Below are positions 1-12,800 of a stretch of DNA of 64,000 nt, piece by piece. Below the pieces are notes generated by a model. The model was not told the DNA's origin. It ran no database searches and saw only the letters and a program-made list of their open reading frames with translations. A program made the position numbers and the translations under genes. Position 1 is the stretch's first letter. The number at the start of each line of letters is the position of its first letter. Origin of the DNA: Bacillus sp. P14.5 (GTDB lineage: Bacteria > Bacillota > Bacilli > Bacillales > Bacillaceae_B); assembly GCF_003316765.1 (NCBI RefSeq), contig NZ_NIJF01000066.1, positions 62,001 through 126,000 of the forward strand, in the 5' to 3' direction.

Positions 1-1
1 C

Positions 2-3234
<3,233 letters not shown>

Positions 3235-3238
3235 AACA

Positions 3239-3281
3239 AAAGGGCAGTCCCGGATCAAAAGGGGGACTGTCCTTTTTACGC
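3239..3281 (+). terminator. Rho-independent terminator after hutG
   Basis: The inverted repeat AAAGGGCAGTCCC / GGGGACTGTCCTTTTT starts five bases after the hutG stop and ends in a T run. It closes the hut operon. Confidence 0.8.
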
Positions 3282-3372
3282 GATTAAATGAAGTTATTTT
3301 TATAAAATAAAAGTAGTATATTGTCATTTTATGGTATTCTGTTAGAGAGATTATCTATTCGGAGGTAAACCC

Positions 3373-4110
3373 GTGCTCATTCTTTTTAGTTTGTTAGTGA
3401 TCGGTGCAGCAGTACTCGGCCTTCCCCAGGTGAAAGGAAGAATTGGAGAGGGCTGGGTGAAGTTTTTCTTGAGCAAGCTGGATCCTGAACGCTACTTTCT
3501 TCTGCATGATATCCTTCTGCCTGGCCACAATGGAAAAACGACTCAAATCGATCATATCGTCGTGTCACCGTATGGAATTTTTGTGATAGAAACCAAGAAT
3601 TATAATGGCTGGATCTTTGGCAGTGAAAAGAGCAAGAAGTGGACACAGCAGATTTATAGAAACAAGCAGCAGTTCCAGAATCCCATACATCAGAACCACG
3701 GCCACATCGAAGCGATCAAATATGTCTTAGGAGAGCAGGTGAAGCTCCCCTATGTCTCCATCATCGCCTTTAATTCAAGGGCAGATTTGAAAAAAATCAA
3801 CATCTCGTCGCCAGACATTCATGTCACCTATGACACAAGAATAAAGAAAACAATAGAACTCTACCAAAATAAAAGAAATTCCACACCTTACGCAAAAGCA
3901 GTACATGACCGCTTGAAATCAGCAGCAATTGAAGGCAAAGAAGCAGTCAAAAGCCACGTCACCCAGATAAAAAAAGACCAAAAACAAATTAAACTAAAAG
4001 TACATAATAATGTCTGTCCAAAATGTGATGGGAAACTTCTTGAAAGAAGAGGAAGGCATGGCCGATTTAAAGGGTGTTCGAATTATCCTAAGTGCCGGTA
4101 TACTGCGTAA
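3373..4110 (+). CDS. NERD-domain protein with C-terminal topoisomerase-type zinc finger
   Basis: A 245-residue protein of unknown cellular role. Residues 1-17 are a hydrophobic N-terminal membrane anchor. Residues about 35-145 form a NERD domain (nuclease-related, PD-(D/E)XK-like fold), recognisable in [21 protein letters not shown], with the D and E-x-K of the nuclease core. After a basic lysine-rich linker, the C-terminal 30 residues are a four-cysteine zinc finger ([20 protein letters not shown], then CSNYPKC) as in the tail of type I topoisomerases, so nucleic-acid binding is likely. The start is GTG 3373, behind GGAGG at 3361-3365. It stands alone between the hut terminator and a repeat region. 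The domain call is firm; the function is not known. Confidence 0.88.
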   Translation: MLILFSLLVIGAAVLGLPQVKGRIGEGWVKFFLSKLDPERYFLLHDILLPGHNGKTTQIDHIVVSPYGIFVIETKNYNGWIFGSEKSKKWTQQIYRNKQQFQNPIHQNHGHIEAIKYVLGEQVKLPYVSIIAFNSRADLKKINISSPDIHVTYDTRIKKTIELYQNKRNSTPYAKAVHDRLKSAAIEGKEAVKSHVTQIKKDQKQIKLKVHNNVCPKCDGKLLERRGRHGRFKGCSNYPKCRYTA

Positions 4111-4213
4111 ATGAAGAGGCTGGGACACAACTATAGTCAGACCTATAAAAGCCGAATAGTGTAAGTTACCGAAACAAAAATGTCGACCTGCGCATCATTC
4201 GTACCGTTGATGA

Positions 4214-4460
4214 CCGAAGTTGCCCCTACATCGGTCGCGCCGCACATAATTTGGGGCGCTCCCGTCCGAAGTTTTCGCCACTTCGGTCACCCCGGGCATT
4301 TTTTGGGCTGCTCCCGTCCGAAGTTCCCGCTACATCGGTCACCCTGCGCATTTTTGGGGCTGCTGTTGACCGAAGTTCCCGCCACATCGGTCGTCCCGCG
4401 CATTTTGGGGACCGCTCCCGTCCGAAGTTACGGCTACATCGGTCACCCCGGCCTAATTTG
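4214..4460. repeat. 52-bp intergenic tandem repeat, about 4.7 copies
   Basis: The core CCGAAGT recurs at 4214, 4266, 4318, 4370 and 4422, an exact 52-base period. Each unit carries the inverted pair ACCGAAGT / ACATCGGT and a G-rich TTGGGG stretch. Short open frames on both strands here come from the repetition and are not genes. The rest of the 4111-4937 gap holds the palindromic units at 4598-4789 and the ECF promoter. Confidence 0.85.
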
Positions 4461-4597
4461 TAATTTTGAATGCCATGTTCCCTCATTCTATTTTTAATAG
4501 AGGGAGCTTTGTTGCAGGCGGCCGATCTACTGGGGGACTAGGCGTAGTCTAGGTCCAGCGCACAATCCCTAAATCAGGTTTTAGTACTTGGACTAGC

Positions 4598-4789
4598 AAA
4601 ATAGAGGGAAAAATTCCCCTTATTTACTGAAAAGCACCAAAAACAGCTTAAATAGAGGGAGAAATTCCCCTTATTTAACTCAAGATACTAGAAAATTGGT
4701 GATTTTTTTGAAATAAGGGGAAAAACTCCCGCTATTCACCAACAAAATGAGTCCAAATTTGCAAATAAGGGGAAAAACTCCCCTTATTT
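4598..4789. repeat. Four dispersed 27-bp palindromic units
   Basis: Imperfect palindromes of the form AATAGAGGGA-N-TTCCCCTTATT lie at about 4598-4625, 4649-4677, 4711-4736 and 4762-4789, spaced 51-62 bases apart. The first two have the GAGGGA arm on the left; the last two have AAGGGG on the left. Each could form a hairpin. No coding frame is supported. Confidence 0.75.
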
Positions 4790-4937
4790 TTCATTAACGA
4801 TTTCGCTTTTCTAATAGATTGCTGCTCTTAAATGGAACCCGCCAAAGCCGCTGGCATAGACCGGATCACAACCGCCCTATACGAAGCAGGCTGACAACAT
4901 GGAATTAATCTTCACAGAACTAGCTAAAATATAATTT

Positions 4938-4966
4938 TGAAACACACCAACAACCAACACCGTCTA
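4938..4966 (+). promoter_or_regulatory. ECF-sigma-type promoter of the sigma factor operon
   Basis: TGAAAC at 4938-4943 and CGTCTA at 4961-4966, separated by 17 bases, match the promoter class used by Bacillus SigM/SigW/SigX-type ECF sigma factors. It lies about 48 bases upstream of the TTG start of the sigma gene, as expected for autoregulation. It also argues against the earlier in-frame ATG at 4937, which would put the promoter inside the gene. Confidence 0.78.
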
Positions 4967-5014
4967 AACCATGAATACATAAACACACCACAGAAAAAGG
5001 GGGGAGCAGCGGGT

Positions 5015-5560
5015 TTGGAAGATAGAATTAAAATCTTAGAAGACTTGATTGATGAACATGAAGCATCAGTCACGAAGCTGGCTTTTACCTATGTAAAAGA
5101 TTGGTCAACCGCTCAAGATATCGCTCAGGAAGTATTCATCAGCGTATTCAATGGGCTGGAGACCTTTCAACATAATTCGGCCTATAAAACCTGGATATAT
5201 CGAATTACCGTCAATAAATGCAAGGATATGCTGGGCTCCGCCTACTTCAGAAGAAACGTTCTAACAGAATCAGTGGCGCGTATTTTTAAGGGAAGCGAAG
5301 CCGACACGGCCGACAAAGTCATCCGGATGGAAGAGATGAAAGGAATTTCAAGGGATGTCTTCTCGCTGCCGGAAAAATACAGAGAAATCATCATTCTTTA
5401 CTATTATGAGGAATTGACAACAGAGGAGATAAGCGAATTGCTGGACATCGGTTCATCCACCATCAGAACCAGGCTGGCAAGGGCCCGCCATAAACTCCAA
5501 TCGCTAAGCAAAAGGAGGGATCAGGTTGAACAGAGACCCGCTGAAAAATTTAAAAGCTGA
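5015..5560 (+). CDS. ECF-type RNA polymerase sigma factor
   Basis: A 181-residue sigma-70 family protein with only regions 2 and 4. Region 2 is seen in HEASVTKLAFTYVKDWSTAQ, DIAQEVFISVFNGLETF and YKTWIYRITVNKCKD. Region 4 is seen in LPEKYREIIILYYYEELTTE and EISELLDIGSSTIRTRLARA, the helix-turn-helix that reads the -35 box. TTG 5015 follows AAGGGGGGAG at 4998-5005 and fits the predicted autoregulatory promoter. The next gene overlaps its 3' end by 35 bases and looks like its anti-sigma factor. The signal sensed is unknown; wall or membrane stress is the usual theme for this class. Confidence 0.9.
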   Translation: MEDRIKILEDLIDEHEASVTKLAFTYVKDWSTAQDIAQEVFISVFNGLETFQHNSAYKTWIYRITVNKCKDMLGSAYFRRNVLTESVARIFKGSEADTADKVIRMEEMKGISRDVFSLPEKYREIIILYYYEELTTEEISELLDIGSSTIRTRLARARHKLQSLSKRRDQVEQRPAEKFKS

Positions 5561-6779
5561 ATTGGATGAAGAAGTATTTCACAAGCAGAAGTTAAAAAGC
5601 AGGAAAGACGCCATTTTAAAAGAAGCGCGTGAAGGGATGACAAATTCTCAGAAGAAAAGGCCAAAGTGGGCTCCTGTTATAGCAGCACTGGCCATTCCGT
5701 TGATAGGGTTTTTACTGATTGGACCTGTGCTTCTGGAACAATTCCCCCGTTTATTGGACACAAACCCCGAGGAAGTGACAGAACCCTCAAAGAAAAAGAT
5801 TGAAGAGACACCGAAAGCCAGCGAGATCAAAAAAGTTTATTCCTCGTTATGGGAGCAAGAAAGGCTGAACTTTAGAGCTATGTATTTACTCGCGGACTTC
5901 AAGGTGGATGGAAAGGAATATAGCATCGATACAGGAGTTGAATACAGAAGTGATGGAATCCCCAGTATCAATCAGCAAAACACTAACAATGACTCCCGGG
6001 TCATACTGGAAGACAACCTTTTATATTATAAAGAAATCGATAAGCCTGCAACCGTTACAGCTATTCCTGCTCCATCAGCCTATCTGAAGGCAGACCATGA
6101 ACCTATCATTATGTCTTATCCTTATTATCCCGCTAAGCTTCCAGAGGATATTGCGAGTAATCAATACACCTGGAAAATCATTGAGGAGGGGGAACACGGG
6201 ATAATAGTCAGTGGACTTACAGATAACAAGAAGCTCAGTTTGAAGGAGTTTAAGGCAAAAATCCATCCAGAAACCGGCATCCTGCTGAGTTTTGAAGGGA
6301 AGAATCAAAAAGGAGATAAAGCGATAGAATGGAAGGACAGGAAATTCCACTATAATGAAGTTTCTTTAGGGATCAGTGATTCTAACCAAATGTTTCTTCA
6401 GTATGAAATGAGTAGAGACCAAAACCTTACCCCAATCCTGAAAGAATTGCTTTCTGGAGAAAATGATGAGTGGAAAAATGTTATAAGCTCAATTGGCCTG
6501 GATACTTCAAATGAAGTGGCCCCCATTAATGTAAATGTAAAATTGAATAGAAAAATTAGTAGAAAAGAAGAAGAACAAACAGCCCGGAAAATAGCAGTGG
6601 CTTTGCAGAATAATAATGAATCCCCGATAGCACAGTACGTCGATTTCGAAATCAACTTCTACAACCCTGAAGCTGAGAAGGCCTATCGGAAAGCTTACTC
6701 AAATTCAATACTGCAGCAAAACGAAGACCGATATGACGAAGACGGAAACCCTAAAATGGAATGGATCGACATCAAATAA
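5526..6779 (+). CDS. Probable membrane anti-sigma factor
   Basis: A 417-residue protein that starts inside the sigma gene (TTG 5526 after AAAGGAGGGA at 5512-5521), so the two are translationally coupled. A charged cytoplasmic head of about 45 residues (KNLKAELDEEVFHKQKLKSR) precedes one transmembrane segment (WAPVIAALAIPLIGFLLIGP) and a large extracytoplasmic domain of about 340 residues with no family I recognise. Position, overlap and topology are those of anti-sigma factors, which hold the sigma factor at the membrane until a signal frees it. That role is inferred; no zinc-binding HxxxCxxC motif is present. A bidirectional terminator follows. Confidence 0.7.
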   Translation: MNRDPLKNLKAELDEEVFHKQKLKSRKDAILKEAREGMTNSQKKRPKWAPVIAALAIPLIGFLLIGPVLLEQFPRLLDTNPEEVTEPSKKKIEETPKASEIKKVYSSLWEQERLNFRAMYLLADFKVDGKEYSIDTGVEYRSDGIPSINQQNTNNDSRVILEDNLLYYKEIDKPATVTAIPAPSAYLKADHEPIIMSYPYYPAKLPEDIASNQYTWKIIEEGEHGIIVSGLTDNKKLSLKEFKAKIHPETGILLSFEGKNQKGDKAIEWKDRKFHYNEVSLGISDSNQMFLQYEMSRDQNLTPILKELLSGENDEWKNVISSIGLDTSNEVAPINVNVKLNRKISRKEEEQTARKIAVALQNNNESPIAQYVDFEINFYNPEAEKAYRKAYSNSILQQNEDRYDEDGNPKMEWIDIK

Positions 6780-6828
6780 TTTAAAAGAGGGACAGTCCCT
6801 CTTCGCCCTTTAAAGCACTAAAAACAAA

Positions 6829-6862
6829 ACCCCCCATTCCTTTAAAAGGAACAGGGGGTTTT
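6829..6862. terminator. Bidirectional terminator between convergent genes
   Basis: The stem CCCCCCATTCC / GGAACAGGGGG is flanked by A and T runs on both strands. It lies between the anti-sigma gene (plus) and the giant surface protein gene (minus) and can serve both. Confidence 0.85.
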
Positions 6863-6873
6863 TATTGATTAGA

Positions 6874-9800
6874 TTAATGTGTTAACTGCTTCTTCCTTCT
6901 TCTCAAGAAGATCATGCCTGCCGCTGCAGCTGCCATGATGATTCCTAAAGTAAGGTATAGGTAGTAAGCTGTACCTGTGTCAGGAAGATTGGAGCCTAGT
7001 TTGTCCTTGGCTTGGTTGTCTTCCTGGCTTGAATCGGTGTCACGCTGATCGGAACCGCCATCATTCTTATCAGTGGAATCCTGATCAGATCCGCTGCCAG
7101 TATCGGTATCCTCGTTGTCTTTTTCATCTTGATCATCTGCTGGGTCCTGAGGGGTTTGGCCATTTCCATTATCTTTTCCATCGCCATTTCCGCCCTCATT
7201 GTCACTTCCGTCAGAAGGATTTTCAGCATCATCATTTCCTTCGTCATTGTCACTTCCGTCAGAAGGATTTTCAGCATCATCATTTCCTTCGTCATTGTCA
7301 CTTCCGTCAGAAGGATTTTCTGAATCATCATTTCCTCCGTCATTGTCACTTCCGTCAGAAGGATTTTCTGAATCATCATTTCCTCCGTCATTGTCATTTC
7401 CGTCTGAAGGATTTTCAGGCTCATCATTTCCTCCGCCTTCAGAAGGGTCTTCAGGATCGACAGGAGTTTCTTCCTCATCCTCGCCCTTCGTGAATGTCCA
7501 AATATCAGAAACGACTCCTCCAGTGAATTGGTCTTGAGCTGTTACATACCAGGAATAGGTTTCGTTTTCCTCCAACCCTTCCCATACCGTTTCAGCAGTG
7601 CCGCCGCTTTCAACGGCTTCCTGTTCACCAATCACCGTATCGGTATAAACGTTCACAGAGAAATAATCGGTAGCAACACGTTTTTCTTCCAGAGAGAGGT
7701 CCATAGGCATGATAACTTCATCCTTGCCTGGGAACTCAGTAGGATCATAGAAATTGTAATCATCAAGATATGGTGAGTATGTGTTAATCATCACTCTGTC
7801 GTTGTCCTGATCGAAATGCATCAGCTTCAGGTAACCCTGGCCGCCTTCAGGTCCGCCTTGGTAATCGCCAAGCATCTGATACACTTCGCGGTCTGCTGTT
7901 CCGTCTCCATTATCATCAATCTCACTGACAAGTGTCTCGGAATCATGATAGTGACCGCTCAATACGGCAACAACATTTTCATTAGGCTCTACGACTTTGT
8001 TATAAATCCTGTTGCCAAGCGGGCTGCGATTCCCGGATACGAGTAGATACTCATGGAAATTCAGGATCGCTTTGCGGTTAGGGTGTTCTTGCAGGACTTG
8101 GTTCATCCAATCAAGATCTTCATCTTGCACGCCCCAGCCCATATAAAGCATGATGAAATCGTTTCCTTCAGAGGAAATCAAATCATAATGTCCCCTGTTG
8201 TTCTTATACGTACCGCCATAGTGGTCTTCATTTTCATAACGGTCTGCACCGAACCACTTATAGAATTCGGTATAGTCATTTGTCAATTGATTGACATCGT
8301 GGTTTCCTGCCAGCACTCCGTAAGGGATATTGCTGTCTTCAAGAGTACCCATATATTCGTCGGCATACTGCCATTGCTCGACTTTATCGGCTTCATCGAC
8401 AAGATCCCCAGTGTGGAAGACGTACTTGATTTTCATTTCTTCCTTCATCTGTGCAATCCATTTTGTCTGCTGATCAAAAATGTATGGATAGCTCTCTGCG
8501 TAATATTGAGTATCCGACATCCAAACGAATGTGTAATCATACTCTTCAGGAGAACTTGGGATTTCATCTTGAACCAATACGTTGATCTTTGAATCTTTCA
8601 TATATTCACCAATAGTGATATTTGATTTCAACTCAAAGTCCTCTGTACCGGCAATCTTGTAAGTCTGCAGAATCCATTTCTCTTTGGCATGGTTCCATGC
8701 ATACATGGAAACCTTTCTTCCTTCAAGAGACTGTCCTTTCCAAAGAAGTTCTACACTGTCATTCTCATCCACTGAAGGATCCAGTGTCACATCAAAACGA
8801 TGGTAAGGGAATCCTGTGGAGGAATCGGAAGTCAGATAGCTGCCATCTTCCTCGGAAACCATGGAAATCTCTTCATTTGTCAATGCTTCTTCGCCTGGAG
8901 GAGCCATCATGTTAGGCGGCTCAATATCCGCGACATTTTTATAAGCTTTCACGCTGCCAGCATTCTTCGCTGTATACTGATAACCTTCATAGAAGGAAAC
9001 ATCCATATCATCGCCGGTAGGGTCTGTTACTTTTACCTTCAACTTAGGATCACCATCTACAGGAGTGGAAGAACCGTCAGAAGGTGATACCAATTCTGGT
9101 TTGTCAGGGTTCTCGTTGTTTACAGAGAAATGAACCACCTTTTCCGATTGGTTACCTTCAGTATCAATAGCTGTTACTTTCAATACATGCTCTCCAGCTG
9201 CTAATTGAGAAGAAGATGTTTCATAAGGAACTGTAATTTCTTCTCCATCAAGCATCGCCTGGACAGATTCGACGCCAGCAATCTCATCAGTGGCATCTGC
9301 TTCGATTGTGAAAGCGCCTTTATAAGATTTACTGTCTTCGATATTGGTTGTGATTTCAGGTGCAGTATTATCCACTTGGACAACCGTTTGAATCTCTTCA
9401 TCCTGATCTTGTGCTTTTACTGTATGGGCACCGTCAGCAACTGCAGTTGTATCCCAAGCGTAGGCTTTTGCCTGGGCATGCTCTTCTGTCAATGTAAAAG
9501 TAAAATCTTCGAAAGGACGAAACGTTCCGTCATCTCCCATATCATAGACTTTATCAGGATCATTTTTTTCTAAATCCCTGATGACCGTTCCGTCAGCCAG
9601 GATCAACCGGACGTTTCTCAGGTTGTAATCATCGCGGTTTTCCTCATCTTCACTCAGCTGGAACGGGGAAGCTTTATTACCTGCGCGCACAGTGATGATG
9701 TTTTCACCGACCTGCAGCCTGTCCGCTTCAACTGGAATCGTGAAGGTCTTCCAATACGTCAGCCAATCTTTATCCATAAGGTAAAGGATGTCATCGCCCA

Positions 9801-12800
9801 TAGTAACCGCGTTTTGGAAATACGTATTCAATCCATTCGCTTCAAGGGCAATATAGGCTTCATTTTCCAAAGCATTATAGGCTTCGCTTTCAACCTCGGT
9901 GTCATCAATGAATAATTTTACATCTTGGGCAAAGTCTTCTTTGGATGTCCCTTTGATTACTTTTGTTCCTGAAACAATTTCTTGATCTTCCAGGTTCAAA
10001 CGAAGAGTCGAGTCATCCAGATTATTTTTGATCTTAATCGTATAAAGATCGCTTTCCACTTCATTGAAACCGTCAGATACCATGAAGTAATATTCGAGAC
10101 TGTTTTTTCCAATCAAGTCTGCTGCATAGATAGTATTATCATACAAGTTTGTCTCTTGATTAAGCGGGAGAAGCACTTCTTGAAAGTCGGTTTCACCGTT
10201 TGTGCGGTGGAAAAGTCTTACTGTTTTGACCTCAACATTATCAGTTGCTTCCGCCTCAATCAAAATATCTTCTGTGTGTTGTACTTCTGTAACACTTGTC
10301 CTGTTTTCAATATTCGGATTGACGGTGTCCTCTTCAATTTCAACAGGTGTGCCTGGCACTTGGAATGCTTCCACAGAACCAGGAGTGGCATCTTCAATAC
10401 CGGCACTCACTTTCACTGATTGAGTAGAACCATCTTCCGGATACTTATAAAGGATCCCTTTATTAGGAGAAGTATCTTTAATTCCAGTCTGGTCATTGTA
10501 GTAAGAAACAGAAATTTCTTCTTTAGCATTTGTGGCTACGACCAATCCCCTCATTGCTCCGTTAGCCATACCATCGCTATAGATCCTGACAATTTCTTCA
10601 TCTTCAACAAGGTTGGTTCCATAGTTTGCATTAAAATCAGTAACCGTCTTGTCTCCGTTTTGAGAGTTGATGATCCAGAAAACAACCGTTTCCTGTGAAG
10701 GGAGCACGAAGTCATCCGGCACGGAAGCCCATACGACATCGCCTGCGGGATCTGATCCATAGCGGTATTGAACCTTGTAATCTTTGAAGTTCATATCTTT
10801 ATCGGTATTGTTATATACTTCTACAAATTCATAACCATCCGCACTGCCTGCATTCGTAGAATCTGGCACGATTTCTGTTACAAGGAACCTTGGAACCTCG
10901 CTGTAATCGACGTCTTTCTTATTCACTGTAACCTCATACTGTTCAGTTTCAATTGTAGAAGTCCCATCGGAAGCTTCAATGTAGTACGTAATAGTTGAAC
11001 TTACGTCTGTCCCCGGTATTTCTGCAGAGTATCTGTTAAGATCCTCGGAGCTTGCTGACATGGCAAGGGACTTGAAGTCATCACTTTCTTCGTTCTTATA
11101 AAAAAGTGTTGCTGCAGGCACGGCCATGTTATCCGTAATACTTGCCTCAATGGCAAGCGGAGCAAAGGCATCTGCAGTTGTGACAGGTGTATGGTCGATC
11201 ACAGGTGCTTCTTCATCAATGATTTCTTCAGCATCGATCGGTGTTGCCGGGACCTGTGCACCTGAAACGACTCCTGGAGTAGGAGAAGCAAGGACTTCAA
11301 GCTTGTCCATGGTTGTTCCAGATTCCGGGAAGATATACTGGATATCCCCACCGTCATTATCATTGTCGCTGCCCAGGTAGTCAGCGTAAACCATCTCGGC
11401 CCCTTTATTATCCCGTATGATCAGCGCACGGTTGCCGCCGTTTGCAAAGCCGGGGAAAATACTTGTAAAAGAGGTGAGTTCACCCTGGGATAGTGCTGTG
11501 CCGAACTGGTTGTTGAAATCTTCATTTGTATTTCCACCGTTGTTGAACCAGAATACCATAGAGTCCTGAGGCTCAATCGTTACTTCTGGAACTTGGAAAA
11601 GCAACTCGTTACCAGAATCAGTGTATTTGTAGACAAATGAATAGTTAATAGTAGAGATAGGTTGATTTGTATTGTTATAGAGCTCAAAGAATTCATAGTA
11701 ATCTGTCCCGCCGCCGGCTGTATTCGGAGAAATTTCAGTGATCAAAAGCGGAAGGTCACTGTAGGTTTCTTCCGGAACATTTACTTCTATAGTATATTCT
11801 TCCGTCTTGCTTACAAGGCTGCCATCAGATGCTTCGATATAATAAGTGATATTGGCATCAGCAGCGGAAGCCGGAATTTCTGCAGTAAAACGGCTGGTAT
11901 CTTCAGTATCCATTGCCATGTCAATAGAAGTGAAATCTGCATCAGCTTCATTTTTATAAAAAAGCTGTGCGGATGGAACGGCCATATTATCAGTGACCGA
12001 TGCTTCAATTGAAATGGCTGTGAAGGCCTCGCTGTCGGTTACCGCAGTATGATTGATAACCGGTGCTTCCGTGTCCTCCGGCTTTTCATCAATGACAACC
12101 GGCTCAGTCGGAACCTGTGCAGGATCAAAGGCTCCAGGAGTAGAGGATGCCATTACAGCAAACTTTTCCATGGACGTACCTGTCATAGGGAAAAGGTATT
12201 GAATGACCGCCCCTGTGTTATCGGATTCACCTTTCAGATAGCTTGCAGAGACGACTTCGTTTCCTTCATTATCCTTAATGATCAGGCCTCGGTCTCCGCC
12301 ATTGTAGAAACCAGTGAACCCAGATCCAGAAAACTCCTGGACTTGTCCTTCCGTCAGGTTCACTCCGAACTTGCTGTTAAAGTCAGCGAGCGGAAAATCC
12401 TGTGAATTAAACCAGAAAACCATGGTTTCCTGAGGAGCAACAGTTACACCAGGAACTTGAAGAATCGTATCTTTATCAGGGTCCCCGACATAATGATAAA
12501 CAAATGAATAGTTTGCAAGATTCAATGCTTGTGTGGAATTATTATAAATCTCAAAATATTCATAGTGATCGTATCCCTGTGAATCAGGTGAGATTTCCGT
12601 GATAAGAATTTCACTTTCACTATACGTTTCCTCTGGCATACTAATTGAAATAACGGATGGTTCAGTGGCATCCGAAAGTCCTCCGGCTTCTGCCTCAATA
12701 TAATAGGTGAGGTCAGCATCGGCTTCTGTGCCAGGGATGACAGCGGAAAAATAAGTCAGATCATCAGGATTCCCTGACATTGGCACGCTTGTATAATCTG

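Noticed and set aside
4937..5014. Longer N-terminus for the ECF sigma factor
   Set aside because: It would place the predicted ECF promoter inside the gene; TTG 5015 has a strong ribosome site.
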